Positions 19,100 through 28,658 are shown, counted from the stretch's first letter. The stretch: 64,000 bases of DNA from Sulfotelmatobacter sp049792875 (GCA_049792875.1 JBARBI010000014.1:1-64000); one strand, 5' to 3'. Made by a program: numbers and translations. Notes: generated from the letters alone by a model not told the origin.

Positions 19100-20104
19100 A
19101 TGAAACTCTCTGTTATCGCTTCTGCGCTTAACGTGCGCCTGGAAAACGGCTCCCCGGAGATGGAGATTACCGGCCTTAATAGAATTGAGCAGGCCGGCCC
19201 CGGGGAACTCACCTTCGTTTCGAATCCCAAGTACGCGGCGGGGGCCCGGACGACCAAGGCGTCGGCGGTGATTGTAGGGGAGGACTTCCCTGCTGTGTCC
19301 GCGGCCATGTTGCGGGCAAAGGATCCCTACGTGACGTTTGCGCAGGCACTTGAGTTGTTTCACCAGGCGCCGCGGTACACGCCCGGTGTACACGTCACGG
19401 CGGTAGTACATCCCAGCGCGAGGATTGGGGCGAACGCGCATGTCGGGCCGTATGTCGTCATCGGCGAAGACGTAGAGATCGGGGCGGACGCAGTGCTGCT
19501 GGCGCACGTGGTCATTTATCGCGGGGCGCAACTTGGGGACAACTTCTTCGCACACGCGCACTCCGTGGTACGCGAGAACTGCCGGGTAGGCAACAACGTG
19601 CTTCTACAGAACGGAGTTGTGATCGGGGCAGATGGATTTGGATTCGCCAAGACTGCGGAAGGACGATGGCATAAGATTCCCCAACCGGCTCCGGTGGTGA
19701 TCGAGGACGATGTCGAGGTGCAGGCCAACTCCTGCATAGACCGGGCGAGCGTGGGCGAAACCCGCATCGGACGCGGCGTGAAGGTGGACAACCTGGTGCA
19801 GGTCGGGCACGGATCGCACGTGGGCGAAGATGCGCTGCTGTGCGCGCAGGTGGGACTGGCTGGATCCTCCGAGATCGGCAACAAGGTCATCCTTACAGGG
19901 CAGGTCGGTGTGGTCGGGCACTGCAAGGTGGGGGATAACGCGATTGTGACCCCGCAGAGTGGGGTTGCACACGACATTCCTGCCGGCGCGCTAGTGAGTG
20001 GGGCACCTGCCGTGGATCATAAAGTGTGGCTGAAATATTCGGCGATTCTGCCGCGGTTGCCGGAGATTGCGCGGGCAGTGCGCGCGAAGAGTCGCAAAGA
20101 ATAA
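19100..20104 (+). CDS. lpxD: UDP-3-O-(3-hydroxyacyl)glucosamine N-acyltransferase
   Basis: Third step of lipid A synthesis: transfers a 3-hydroxyacyl chain from ACP to the amino group of UDP-3-O-acyl-glucosamine in the cytoplasm. Length 334, normal for LpxD. The N-terminal UDP-binding domain (to about residue 100) contains GLNRIEQAGPGELTFVSNPKY. A left-handed beta-helix of hexapeptide repeats follows (from about 105 to 290), with the catalytic-type His in VQVGHGSHVG. The C-terminal helix ends in ARAVRAKSRKE. It shows that the host has an outer membrane with lipid A. Other lpx genes are not adjacent, so it stands apart from the usual lpxD-fabZ-lpxA cluster. Confidence 0.95.
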   Translation: MKLSVIASALNVRLENGSPEMEITGLNRIEQAGPGELTFVSNPKYAAGARTTKASAVIVGEDFPAVSAAMLRAKDPYVTFAQALELFHQAPRYTPGVHVTAVVHPSARIGANAHVGPYVVIGEDVEIGADAVLLAHVVIYRGAQLGDNFFAHAHSVVRENCRVGNNVLLQNGVVIGADGFGFAKTAEGRWHKIPQPAPVVIEDDVEVQANSCIDRASVGETRIGRGVKVDNLVQVGHGSHVGEDALLCAQVGLAGSSEIGNKVILTGQVGVVGHCKVGDNAIVTPQSGVAHDIPAGALVSGAPAVDHKVWLKYSAILPRLPEIARAVRAKSRKE

Positions 20105-20204
20105 CTGCACCGGACACCTGTGACTCCGCTCCGTAGAACCCCCCACTTTTTGCCGCAAAAGACGCAGCAAGAACGAGGCACCCAGCTAGGGTTCACAGGG
20201 GAAC

Positions 20205-20966
20205 TCAGGCGTACGCTGTTCCTCCGTGGGCCTCTCGGCCTTCGGCGGTTACGGCAGCGGGTTGGCGGTACTGTTCCGGCAGGCCACTCTCGATGGCGGC
20301 GCGTACTTTTTCCATCAGGCATTCCCGGCTGACGAAATCCTTGGGATCGATCGCCGGATGGAAAATCACTTTCACCAAGCCTGGCTTGATCGCGAATCTC
20401 GCCTTCGGCATGGCGTAGTGAGTGCCCACGATGGTGATCGGGATTACCGGAACTCCACACTCCATGGCCAGATAGAACGGACCCTTCTTGAAGGGGAGCA
20501 GTTTGCCGTCGAACGAGCGCTTGCCCTCCACGTAGATGGTCATGTTGAGTCCCTGCTCGACCACCGACTTGGCGGCCCGCACGGCTTCAATCCCGGCGTC
20601 GCGGTTGCCGCGGTCGACGGGCACCAGCGATCCCATACGCATGGCGCGCCCCAGGATCGGGACCTTGAACAACTCTTTCTTCACCATCACGGACGAGCGC
20701 TTGGGAATCAGCGGTATTTGAATCGGGGGGTCAAGGTTGGAAGCGTGATTGGTCATGAAAATATAGCTGCGCGAGTGGTCGAACTGATCGCGTCCGACGG
20801 TTTGGACGCGGACGCCGGTAATCCACACGCCAGCCCAGGCACCCCACATGAAAAGGCGATAAAGGACGCGGACATCTCCCATGATGAAGCTCGCCGAAAA
20901 ACCAATGATCGCGGCCGCGGGGGCAGCCAGCGCCCAGAACATCAACATGATGATCGTGCGGATCAT
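20205..20966 (-). CDS. 1-acyl-sn-glycerol-3-phosphate acyltransferase (PlsC family)
   Basis: Membrane-bound acyltransferase of 253 residues that acylates lysophosphatidic acid or a related lysolipid. One N-terminal helix (about 1-28) anchors it. The HX4D catalytic motif is NHASNLD near residue 74. EGKRSFDG near 147 is the substrate-binding EGTRS-type motif. A Pro-rich block GVPVIPITIVGTHYAMP follows. Its start overlaps the end of the M61 peptidase gene by 4 bp (20963-20966), so it is the last gene of the envelope operon. Lysophospholipid substrate is inferred from family only. Confidence 0.9.
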   Translation of the reverse strand: MIRTIIMLMFWALAAPAAAIIGFSASFIMGDVRVLYRLFMWGAWAGVWITGVRVQTVGRDQFDHSRSYIFMTNHASNLDPPIQIPLIPKRSSVMVKKELFKVPILGRAMRMGSLVPVDRGNRDAGIEAVRAAKSVVEQGLNMTIYVEGKRSFDGKLLPFKKGPFYLAMECGVPVIPITIVGTHYAMPKARFAIKPGLVKVIFHPAIDPKDFVSRECLMEKVRAAIESGLPEQYRQPAAVTAEGREAHGGTAYA

Positions 20967-22810
20967 TTTGCCGCAGCTCCCGCAGTGGTGTCTGTGGCGC
21001 CCTGCGCTTCGCCTTTCAGCCAGGCACTACGTCGCGCGCGTTGTTGGGCTGAGACCTGATCGGTATCTCTCACCTCGTAGGAGATTTCCTGACGGCTGTC
21101 GATTTTCCACTTCAGCTCGTGCTCAGCGCCACGGCGGGAGCGGACCTTCACGGTGAGTGTGTCCCCGGGATTCAAATGGGCCAACTCCTGGCGAAACTCC
21201 TGTCCGGCGGGCTTGCCCTGGAGCTCAGTGATGGTGTCGCCCACCTGCAGGCCAGCATGCTCAGCGGCGCTGCCGGGTGTCACGGCTCCGATCGACAGCA
21301 GGCTGTCAAAGTTACGGGATGCCATGAAACCGGCATCGGTCACGGTGTTCGAGATGGCATCCACGCGCAGACCGACCGGCCGGAGAAAATCATTCCAGGG
21401 AATCTCTTCCGTTCCGGCCACGTACTTCGTGAAGAACCAGGCAAGGTCGGCGTGGCTCACCGCTTCAGCGGCCTCCCGAACGCCCTCGGAATCATTAAAG
21501 AAGCGGCCTTTCTTCGCGTAGTTGTCGTTCATCCATTGCAGCACTTCGCGCAGGGACGCCTGACCGTGGCTGGCCTCGCGCACCGCCAGGTCCAGCATTA
21601 CGCCGAGAAGGTCGCCTTTATTGTAGTAAGAGATGCTGCGCTCAGGACGGCGGTAAAATTCGTTGCCTTCAAGCCAGGCGTCGAGGCTTGACTCTTCGGC
21701 GGATTGAGTGAGGTGCGCGGGACGCCGCTCGAGTTCTGTGATCTGGTCGCCGAGCCGGTAGAGATACTGTCTCTCATCGAGCAGGCCCGCGCGTCGTTGA
21801 ACCGTCCCTTCGGCCGTGCTCGTGACACCCTCGCTGAACCACAGCGCCCGCGTGTAATTCTCTTTGGTGTAGTCCACCGGTTCGAGTGTTTGCGGGCGGA
21901 TCCGCTTGACGTTCCACAGATGGAAGAACTCGTGCGCGGTGACGCTGGAAAAGGAAACCAGCGATTGCTTCATCCCGTCTGCGTTCAATTCGATCGCCGT
22001 CGAGAAAGCGTGCTCCATGCCTCCACCTCCCGGCCCGCGCGGGAAATGATAAATGAAAGTGTAGGTGTCGAAGGGACGATCGTTCATCCAACCGGTGGCA
22101 GAGGCGACAATCTTGTGCAGCGTGGCCACTAGCTTTGCCATGTCGTAGTCGGTGGCGTCGGCATCGACGATTACGCGGAAGTGGCCACCCGCTTCGTCGA
22201 AGTCAGCCTCCTGAAAGTTGCCCATCTCTACGGGAGAGTCGACGAGCACGTCGTAATTCGCGGCACTGAACTCGCCGCCGGAAACGGGCGCCAAGGGAGT
22301 TGCGATGTGCCATCCCTCGGGAACTTGGCTGAAACGCACGGTCACGGCGGCATTGCGCGCATCCACGGAATACATCAAAATCTGCGCCAGATTGAAGAAG
22401 GCATGATGAGGGTTCACCTGCGCGCCGAACGGACCCTGGGAATCGACATAGATTTGATACTCGACAATCGCTCCGCTCTCCGCGCCTTGAATCTGCCAGC
22501 GGCTCTTGTCGAGCGCGCTCACCGGGAGTGGCTTGCCGGAGCGATCCTTGGCGCGAACCCAGGTCAAATACTGAGCGAAGTCACGGACCTGATAGAGGGC
22601 GTTCCACACGGGCAACTGAAGTTCGCGCTGGGCAGCACCCGCCGGCAGGATGATCTGCACTTCCACCAGATGCTCTGCGGGCGAAGAGAGAGCGACAGTG
22701 TAACTAACCGGGGCCTGCGTCTGCGCGAGACACATCAACGACGCGGCGAGAATTGCGGCACAAAGGGCACCTCGCAGGGTGCGCCGGATCAATTTCAGCG
22801 AGGAACTCAT
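20963..22810 (-). CDS. M61 family metallopeptidase with PDZ domain
   Basis: Exported zinc aminopeptidase of 615 residues, glycyl-aminopeptidase type. Signal peptide ends near residue 30 (LMCLAQ). An N-terminal beta-domain leads to the gluzincin core: zinc ligands His293 and His297 in HEFFHLWNVKRIRP and Glu327 in WFSEGVT. A PDZ domain lies at about residues 495-565, recognisable from AAEHAGLQVGDTITELQG. The family cleaves small N-terminal residues, preferring Gly or Ala. It overlaps mpl upstream and plsC downstream by 4 bp each, so it is co-translated in a cell-wall/lipid operon and may act on peptidoglycan-derived or envelope peptides, but that role is inference. Confidence 0.9.
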   Translation of the reverse strand: MSSSLKLIRRTLRGALCAAILAASLMCLAQTQAPVSYTVALSSPAEHLVEVQIILPAGAAQRELQLPVWNALYQVRDFAQYLTWVRAKDRSGKPLPVSALDKSRWQIQGAESGAIVEYQIYVDSQGPFGAQVNPHHAFFNLAQILMYSVDARNAAVTVRFSQVPEGWHIATPLAPVSGGEFSAANYDVLVDSPVEMGNFQEADFDEAGGHFRVIVDADATDYDMAKLVATLHKIVASATGWMNDRPFDTYTFIYHFPRGPGGGGMEHAFSTAIELNADGMKQSLVSFSSVTAHEFFHLWNVKRIRPQTLEPVDYTKENYTRALWFSEGVTSTAEGTVQRRAGLLDERQYLYRLGDQITELERRPAHLTQSAEESSLDAWLEGNEFYRRPERSISYYNKGDLLGVMLDLAVREASHGQASLREVLQWMNDNYAKKGRFFNDSEGVREAAEAVSHADLAWFFTKYVAGTEEIPWNDFLRPVGLRVDAISNTVTDAGFMASRNFDSLLSIGAVTPGSAAEHAGLQVGDTITELQGKPAGQEFRQELAHLNPGDTLTVKVRSRRGAEHELKWKIDSRQEISYEVRDTDQVSAQQRARRSAWLKGEAQGATDTTAGAAAK

Positions 22811-24258
22811 CGCCTCCCTGCCAGTTCCCGCAGCCGTGCCGGCAGTTTTTCATAAATCCCGCCGAAACCACCGTTGGAGAGAATCGCCACCACGTCGCCG
22901 CTGTGCATTTCGGAGGCAACCGCCTGCACGATGGCGTCGGCGTCTGCGAACAGCCTTGCACGGCGGCCGTCTTGCTCGATCTCGGAAGCGAGGGCCGGCA
23001 ACTCCAGGCGCTCGTTTTCCGGGACTGCTTCCGAGCGGAACACTCCGGCCACGATGATTTCGTCGGCCTGGGCCAGGCTGTGCGCCAAGGCGCTCTGCAA
23101 AACCCGGCGACGAAGCGTGTTGGAACGCGGTTCAAGAATCGCCCACAGGCGCGCCCGGGGATAGCGCGCGCGGAGAGCTTTCAGCGTCCCGGCGATCGCC
23201 GTGGGATGATGGGCAAAGTCGTCGATGATGGTGATGCCGTTCACTTCCGCTTTCACTTCGAGGCGACGTTTGACGCTCTGGAAAGTTTTCAGCGCTGCCG
23301 CAATCGCCTCTTTCGGAATGCCGCAGGAAGCCGCCAGCGCCGCCGCCGCGGTGGCATTCCAGACGTTGTATTCCCCAGGCAGCGGAAATTCGAGGTCGGC
23401 CCACGGCTGGCCATCGTGCAGAACAGTCCACGAAGTACGCGTCGGGTCGAGCCGCAGGTCGGTAATTTTCCAGTTCGCGCGCGTCCCGGCGCCGTAGCGC
23501 TCTACCGGGCAGAACGCCTTGGCCAAACAGCGCTCGAGACTAGGGCTTTCTGACACATCGCCGGCGAACCCGTCAAAGGCCACGATCCGGCCTCGGCGTG
23601 GAATCAGATTCACCAAGCGCTTGAAGGCGGTTTCAACGGCGTCGAGATCTTTATAGATGTCGGCGTGATCGAACTCGACCGAGGTCAGAATCACCGAGTC
23701 GGGAAAGTAATGCAGGAATTTCGGTCCCTTGTCGAAGAAAGCGGTGTCGTACTCGTCACCTTCGAGGATGAAGTGCTTCCCTGCGCCGAGATGGAAACTC
23801 GAACCGAAATTTTCCGCGATACCGCCGATCAAAAACGACGGCTGCAGGCCTGCCGAGTGGAAGATCCAGGCCAGCATGGAGGTGGTCGTGGTCTTGCCGT
23901 GAGTGCCGGCGACGACCAGCACTTCCTTGCCTTGAAGAAACTCGTCGTGCAGCAACTGCGGTAAGGAACAGAATGGAATGCGCTGGTCCAGCAGTTGCTC
24001 CAGTTCCACATTGCCACGCGACATGGCGTTGCCGACCACGACCAGATCAGGTCGCGGGTCGAGATTCTTCGCATCGAATGGTTGCGCGACGGGAATCCCC
24101 AGCTCGCGCAGAAAGTCCGACATCGGGGGATAGGCTGCGGCGTCGGAGCCAGTGACGTGAAAGCTGCGCTGCTTGAGCATTCCAGCCAGCGAGGCCATGG
24201 CGGTGCCGCAGATACCGATCAGGTGTACGTGCTTCTCGTTCATGTCCGGCTTACTCAC
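22807..24258 (-). CDS. mpl: UDP-N-acetylmuramate:L-alanyl-gamma-D-glutamyl-meso-DAP ligase
   Basis: Peptidoglycan recycling enzyme that joins the recovered tripeptide L-Ala-D-Glu-meso-DAP to UDP-MurNAc, using ATP, in the cytoplasm. Length 483 is normal for Mpl. The Rossmann-like N-terminal domain opens with VHLIGICGTAMASLAGML, as in the family. The Mur-ligase P-loop is VVAGTHGKTTTTSMLAW near residue 113. The C-terminal domain starts near FAHHPTAIAGTLKALR. Alternative Met is at residue 6. It sits directly after an LD-carboxypeptidase and DapF, which supply and adjust DAP-containing peptides, a sensible recycling neighbourhood. The following M61 gene overlaps it by 4 bp. Confidence 0.95.
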   Translation of the reverse strand: MSKPDMNEKHVHLIGICGTAMASLAGMLKQRSFHVTGSDAAAYPPMSDFLRELGIPVAQPFDAKNLDPRPDLVVVGNAMSRGNVELEQLLDQRIPFCSLPQLLHDEFLQGKEVLVVAGTHGKTTTTSMLAWIFHSAGLQPSFLIGGIAENFGSSFHLGAGKHFILEGDEYDTAFFDKGPKFLHYFPDSVILTSVEFDHADIYKDLDAVETAFKRLVNLIPRRGRIVAFDGFAGDVSESPSLERCLAKAFCPVERYGAGTRANWKITDLRLDPTRTSWTVLHDGQPWADLEFPLPGEYNVWNATAAAALAASCGIPKEAIAAALKTFQSVKRRLEVKAEVNGITIIDDFAHHPTAIAGTLKALRARYPRARLWAILEPRSNTLRRRVLQSALAHSLAQADEIIVAGVFRSEAVPENERLELPALASEIEQDGRRARLFADADAIVQAVASEMHSGDVVAILSNGGFGGIYEKLPARLRELAGRR

Positions 24259-24339
24259 TGCACCTAAAGGCGCGATTTGTTTTGTACATCTGCGATCTGC
24301 CCGAAGGCATACCCTGACACAATCTCTGAGCTCTTCCGG

Positions 24340-24366
24340 AGCTCGGTCAGGCGTAGCTCGGTCAGG
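24340..24366. repeat. Tandem 12-mer at the end of ldcA
   Basis: AGCTCGGTCAGG occurs at 24340-24351 and 24355-24366, a 15-bp period. The second copy covers the stop codon of ldcA. A GAGCTC palindrome pair lies just before. Short local duplication with no clear function. Confidence 0.35.
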
Positions 24367-25309
24367 GCATGACCGATGGTTCCAAGATCCGGAGGGTTAC
24401 TTGCCCACCGCGGACAGACAACTTCGCTCTTACTCCGAACGGGAGGGTGATGTTGCCCGAGGAGACGTGCCCCGACCTCACGCCGAAAGCGACTGGCACT
24501 CCCAGGCTACCGACAACACGGGCAACTACGTCCTGCAAAGTGTAACCCTGATTAGCGGTCTGAACGCAGTCGAGCATTTCTCCGAAGACGATGCCGCGAA
24601 CGCCATCAAAGTGTCCGGCCAATTTCAGCTGCATCAGCATGCGATCGATCTGAAAGGGCTTGGCCGCGACATCCTCGACAAACAGAATCGTACCTGTAGT
24701 CTTGATTTCGTAGGGCGTGCCCAACGATGCGACCAGAATTGACAGGCATCCACCGTACAAGACTCCCTCTGCATTGCCGTCGACGATCCCACAGACACCC
24801 GGACCCTGAGCCACGTCCCACGCATCCGAGCCCGATAGGGCGGCCTGCCACGATGCCCGATCGACCCCGTCCGCGTGTGCCCAGTCCTTCGCTGCCATCG
24901 GACCATGGAAAGCAACAAGTCCGGCAGTGTCGACCAAGTAAGTCAGAAGTGAGGTGATGTCGCTGTACCCTACGAAAATCTTGGGATGCAGTTTGATCTT
25001 TTCGAGATCAAGCTGTCTCAGCAGATAGGTTGCGCCGTAGCCGCCGCGCGCACACACGATCGCTCGTACGTCGTCACGCACGAACATCTCTTCCAATTCG
25101 CGCACCCGTCGCTCGACAGATCCGGCAAAATAGAGATCCTCTTCCAGAATCGTGTCGAAAAAGAACGGGCAGTATCCTGCGCGTCGCAGCGCCTCGCAGC
25201 CCGCGTCCAAGTCAGGGCGCTTGAGATTGCTGGCAGGAGCAACAATGCCGACTGTATCGCCGGGTCGAAGGGCGGGCGGTCTGACGGGTTGAAGGTAGGA
25301 CGAGGACAT
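24362..25309 (-). CDS. ldcA: LD-carboxypeptidase (S66 family)
   Basis: Cytoplasmic serine peptidase of 315 residues that removes the terminal D-Ala from L-Ala-D-Glu-DAP-D-Ala tetrapeptide during peptidoglycan recycling. The catalytic Ser is in FVGYSDITSLL near residue 120. CARGGYGATYLL precedes it, as in the family. The C-terminal His is in SGHVSSGNITLPFG near residue 285, and the Glu is in the YGGCLSILVASLG region. Length matches the family. Product feeds Mpl, which is encoded next. The gene order dapF-ldcA-mpl on one strand with short gaps supports a common transcript. Confidence 0.93.
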   Translation of the reverse strand: MSSSYLQPVRPPALRPGDTVGIVAPASNLKRPDLDAGCEALRRAGYCPFFFDTILEEDLYFAGSVERRVRELEEMFVRDDVRAIVCARGGYGATYLLRQLDLEKIKLHPKIFVGYSDITSLLTYLVDTAGLVAFHGPMAAKDWAHADGVDRASWQAALSGSDAWDVAQGPGVCGIVDGNAEGVLYGGCLSILVASLGTPYEIKTTGTILFVEDVAAKPFQIDRMLMQLKLAGHFDGVRGIVFGEMLDCVQTANQGYTLQDVVARVVGSLGVPVAFGVRSGHVSSGNITLPFGVRAKLSVRGGQVTLRILEPSVMP

Positions 25310-25354
25310 TGGTTTCAGGCGCTGTGCGATCCTGGAAGCCGCGCAATCCGCAGT

Positions 25355-26155
25355 TCAACTCAAAAAGAATTCCCCCCGGCACAACAGCCGAGCCGAGCCT
25401 CGCAGAGAGACTTTATTCCCGTTCGTCCGAACGGTCTGTATCCCGCCGGGCGCATGAACCTTCACGGGTGAAGCGCCCCCCCCGGCGGCTATCGCGGCCA
25501 CTGCCGATGCGCAAGAACCGGTGCCCGAAGACAGGGTTTCTCCAACGCCCCGCTCATAAAAACACGCCCTCACATCATTCTTGCCATCGACCACCACGAG
25601 TTCAACGTTCACCCCTTGAGGGAAGTGCGAGCTCTGCTGAATTTCCGCGGCGTGCGTCTGCCAGTCCGCTGCAAACTCAGGGACGAAGGTCACGAAATGC
25701 GGGTTGCCCATCGACACTGGGATCCCGCGTACTTCCCTGGCACCAATCTTGAGCACCAGTTCGTTCTCGACAACGGCCTCACCCATCTCGATTTCGAACT
25801 CATATTCGGAGTCTCGGCGTGAGGTCAACTGGCAGAACTTGGTTCCTGCCCCGGTGAGAATTGAAATCCGTTCCTTGCCGAGTTGGGCGCAAACGTATGC
25901 CGCCACGCAGCGCGTGCCATTACCGGAGATCTCCGCGGACGAGCCGTCAGCATTGATCAAGCGGATTTCGACGTCGGCGGTGAAGTGGGGAAGCATCCAC
26001 TCGACCCCGTCGGCTCCCACGCCATCGTGGCGGTGACAAATGCGGCGGGTAAACGCAGCGATGTCGGACGGAGCCAGGGCGCCGTCGATCAAAAGAAAAT
26101 CGTTGCCATTGGCGCTGGCCTTCACGAAAGGAATGGTGCGGACTCCCGAGGTCAC
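25355..26155 (-). CDS. dapF: Diaminopimelate epimerase-like protein with Ser at the second catalytic Cys
   Basis: DapF interconverts LL- and meso-diaminopimelate with two cysteines acting as acid and base. This 266-residue protein has the fold and its markers: ANGNDF near the start, DGVGADG, the first Cys in SGNGTRC, GNPHFV, and ERGVGETLSSGTGSCASA. In standard DapF the last block reads ETxACGTGACA; here the catalytic Cys is Ser, encoded by TCT-TCG, although a nearby Cys follows in GSCAS. It may still work using another residue, may be a weak or altered isomerase, or may have a related role in DAP peptide recycling. It overlaps mgtC upstream by 4 bp and leads into ldcA. Whether another dapF exists elsewhere is unknown. 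Confidence 0.82.
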   Translation of the reverse strand: MTSGVRTIPFVKASANGNDFLLIDGALAPSDIAAFTRRICHRHDGVGADGVEWMLPHFTADVEIRLINADGSSAEISGNGTRCVAAYVCAQLGKERISILTGAGTKFCQLTSRRDSEYEFEIEMGEAVVENELVLKIGAREVRGIPVSMGNPHFVTFVPEFAADWQTHAAEIQQSSHFPQGVNVELVVVDGKNDVRACFYERGVGETLSSGTGSCASAVAAIAAGGGASPVKVHAPGGIQTVRTNGNKVSLRGSARLLCRGEFFLS

Positions 26156-26856
26156 TCGTGATCCACCCGGCCGAGAGAGGTCACGCCGCGCAAGATCGTC
26201 GACCCTTTCAGTCGCTGCAGTAATTCCTTTTGTTCGCGGTTGCAGCCCTCGACATCAAACTGCAGGCGCACATGCTGGCCTGTATCACCGGTGGCCACGT
26301 TTTGCATCAGCCGGTGGTGACTCTCCAGAATGCGGTTGACCTCGTTGCCGATTTCTTCGACGCTGGCCCCCGTGACTTCGTAGCTCGTCATCAGCAGCTT
26401 GAGATTGAACGTTTCTTCCACGTGACCCAGAAAGAACAGTGCGCCCAATACCAGTCCAGTGGCGAATATAGCCGTCAGATAAAGACCGCCGCCCGCGGCC
26501 ATACCGACCGACGCGACTACGAACAGCGTGGCGGCTGTGGTCAGGCCGGTGGTGAGTCCGCGCGTGTGCAGAATCGAGCCCGCGCCGATGAATCCGATGC
26601 CGGGGATAATCTGAGCCGCTATTCTGGCGGCGTCCGACGGGACGCCCGCCAGCCTCTCGGACAAGAGCGTGAACATGGCCGCGCCGAAACAGATGAACAT
26701 GTTGGTGCGCAGGCCGGCCGCCCGGTGCCTGAACTCGCGCTCCAGGCCGATGAGGCCACCGAGCAGCGCGGCCAATACCAGGCGCGTCAGAGAGCTGCCA
26801 ACAGCTCCGCTCGCCATCTCCCTGCGCAGTATTTGGACGAAATGTTGCCAGCTCAT
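26152..26856 (-). CDS. MgtC/SapB family inner-membrane protein
   Basis: Inner-membrane protein of about 234 residues. The family signature is present: LGGLIGLEREFRHRAAGLRTNMFICFGAAMFTLLS, split here by helices, then QIIPGIGFIGAGSI and TTGLTTAATLFVV. Five helices fill the first 150 residues and an ACT-like cytoplasmic domain follows (about 155-230). MgtC proteins support survival at low magnesium and inhibit F-ATPase in some pathogens; many environmental homologues have unknown roles. The frame opens at a GTG at 26907; I prefer the ATG at 26856 as it gives the usual length. The stop overlaps the dapF start. Confidence 0.85.
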   Translation of the reverse strand: MSWQHFVQILRREMASGAVGSSLTRLVLAALLGGLIGLEREFRHRAAGLRTNMFICFGAAMFTLLSERLAGVPSDAARIAAQIIPGIGFIGAGSILHTRGLTTGLTTAATLFVVASVGMAAGGGLYLTAIFATGLVLGALFFLGHVEETFNLKLLMTSYEVTGASVEEIGNEVNRILESHHRLMQNVATGDTGQHVRLQFDVEGCNREQKELLQRLKGSTILRGVTSLGRVDHE

Positions 26857-26939
26857 TTGGATCGCCCGCCCGCCTGGGGCAGACTTCGGATGGCCGGATT
26901 TTATCACCGGACTTGTGCTCTCCGGCGTTACCTGCGTGA

Positions 26940-28616
26940 TTACCGAGCGCGGTAGAGGATCGCCCGCGCTTGCCCGGTGACATGGATCTCAAGCAATGCC
27001 TGCAGATGCCTGTCCTGCACCACCTGCCAAACGCTGTCGCCCTCGAAAGCGACGACGTAATCGGAATAGTGCGCGGGATCGGCGAGGGCGTGCTCCCATA
27101 AGCCGTCGGGATCGACCGGCTGAATCCACATGCGGTGATTGCCTTCGTTAATGACGTGCTTGAGCGGAATCCCTGCCCGCTGCAGCGCTCCGACATGATC
27201 CCCCAGGGTCATCAGGAGCGTCGCATCGGGCGGCAACTTCTGCAGCCAGACCGCGAGTTGGGTTTCGAGTTCATTCCGGGTGCGCATGTTGATCTGAGCT
27301 TCTTTCAGGGAAATCGGGGTAGCGCGCCAAACGCTGGCATAACTGGCAATCACCAAAACGAGCAGTCCCAGCCCCGATGCCAGACGGACACGGGGACTCC
27401 ACTCGGACCGCACGCTGCGATGCACCAGGATCGCCAGCGCAGTGGCAAAAGCCGGGAGCAACTGCAATCCATACCTTACGTTGTAGTGCGTGAAGGGCCA
27501 CCAGGACGGGATGAAGATCGGTACACCCCCGTACGCCACGGAAAGAGCGTAGAAGGGCACGGGCACGAGCAGGAAGATCAGCGGCAGCCACGCACCCAGA
27601 GCAGATGATCCACGCGGACTTAGTTGGCGGCGGTACGCCCGCGCCGCGACCGCGACCCCTGCGAGAGCTAACAGTACCCAGGCACGCTGCAGCCATTCGT
27701 TCTCGGCTACGTTGGCTTCCGCGGACTTCAGAAAATAGAGTCCGGCGAGCCCAGGATTGCCACTGCCCGGATGCCCCTGGTTCCCAGTCTGCGTCCTGCG
27801 CTCGATCGCCTTGGCGGAGTAGGGTCCATTCGCGAATTCCAGCGGATTACGATAGACGATTCCGTTGTAGGCGAGCCAGAGCGTTGGGGCGGCGGCGGCG
27901 ATCAAGATGAATTTCGCCACCCCGGCGCGCGGGACTCGGAATGTCTTCGGTCCCTGTGCACTGGCCGGGAGCAAGCTGAGCGATACGACTGCTGCTGCCA
28001 TCGCCAAGGCCAGGAACCATCCGTCGTAGCGAGTCAGGCATGCCGCCGCCAGACACAATCCGCACTTTGTGAGGGCCTTCGCCTCCCCACGTATGGACTC
28101 GCTGAAATAGACAACCGCCCAGATAAAGAACGCCAGATACAACGCTTCGCCCATCGCGGTGGTCTGCAGGTAGATCAGGTTCGGATTCGCGGCATAGATC
28201 AACGCGGCGGTCCAGGCGGCGACGCGTGCGGCCCCATCCGGTGCAGAGTCGCCCGAGAGAGCACCTCGGACCAGGCGGAACATTCCGATCACCCCAAAGA
28301 CATACGCCACCATCGAGGGAATCGAACCGCCCACGCCCCGCCGCCACATTTCTCCGGAGATCAGGAAAGGAATCATCAACAGGTGTGGCAGGGGGAGCCA
28401 CACGGTTCCGAGTTGAAGGAGGCCGGGTGTTTTCGAATCGAAGACGCGGCGCGCGATGTTGATGTGGGCAACTGCATCGCCGTAGAGCAGCACATCGGCA
28501 CGCTGAAAATAGTACAGGAAGGAAAACACGGAAACGCAGGTCGCCAGCCAGGCCAGGAGCCTGACCTCGGAATCCCAGGGGGAACAGGGTGGCGCGTTTT
28601 TCATTTTCTTGGGCAC
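26940..28616 (-). CDS. GT-C fold glycosyltransferase (dolichyl-phosphate-mannose mannosyltransferase-like)
   Basis: Integral membrane protein of 558 residues with about ten helices, resembling the ArnT/PMT-like GT-C superfamily. The first periplasmic loop carries the Asp in YGDAVAHINIARRVFD, the usual metal/substrate Asp, followed by LGTVWLPLPHLLMIPF. The soluble C-terminal part (about 460-558) is small and hydrophilic and ends ARAILYRAR. Such enzymes use a polyprenyl-phosphate sugar donor on the periplasmic face to modify lipids or proteins. Substrate is unknown. A second Met at residue 5 is an alternative start. It lies in the operon between pfkB and mgtC. Confidence 0.8.
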   Translation of the reverse strand: MPKKMKNAPPCSPWDSEVRLLAWLATCVSVFSFLYYFQRADVLLYGDAVAHINIARRVFDSKTPGLLQLGTVWLPLPHLLMIPFLISGEMWRRGVGGSIPSMVAYVFGVIGMFRLVRGALSGDSAPDGAARVAAWTAALIYAANPNLIYLQTTAMGEALYLAFFIWAVVYFSESIRGEAKALTKCGLCLAAACLTRYDGWFLALAMAAAVVSLSLLPASAQGPKTFRVPRAGVAKFILIAAAAPTLWLAYNGIVYRNPLEFANGPYSAKAIERRTQTGNQGHPGSGNPGLAGLYFLKSAEANVAENEWLQRAWVLLALAGVAVAARAYRRQLSPRGSSALGAWLPLIFLLVPVPFYALSVAYGGVPIFIPSWWPFTHYNVRYGLQLLPAFATALAILVHRSVRSEWSPRVRLASGLGLLVLVIASYASVWRATPISLKEAQINMRTRNELETQLAVWLQKLPPDATLLMTLGDHVGALQRAGIPLKHVINEGNHRMWIQPVDPDGLWEHALADPAHYSDYVVAFEGDSVWQVVQDRHLQALLEIHVTGQARAILYRAR

Positions 28617-28658
28617 TGGCGCCTGTCCCGCAAAAAGACCGGGCCCTCTGGAGGCAGA

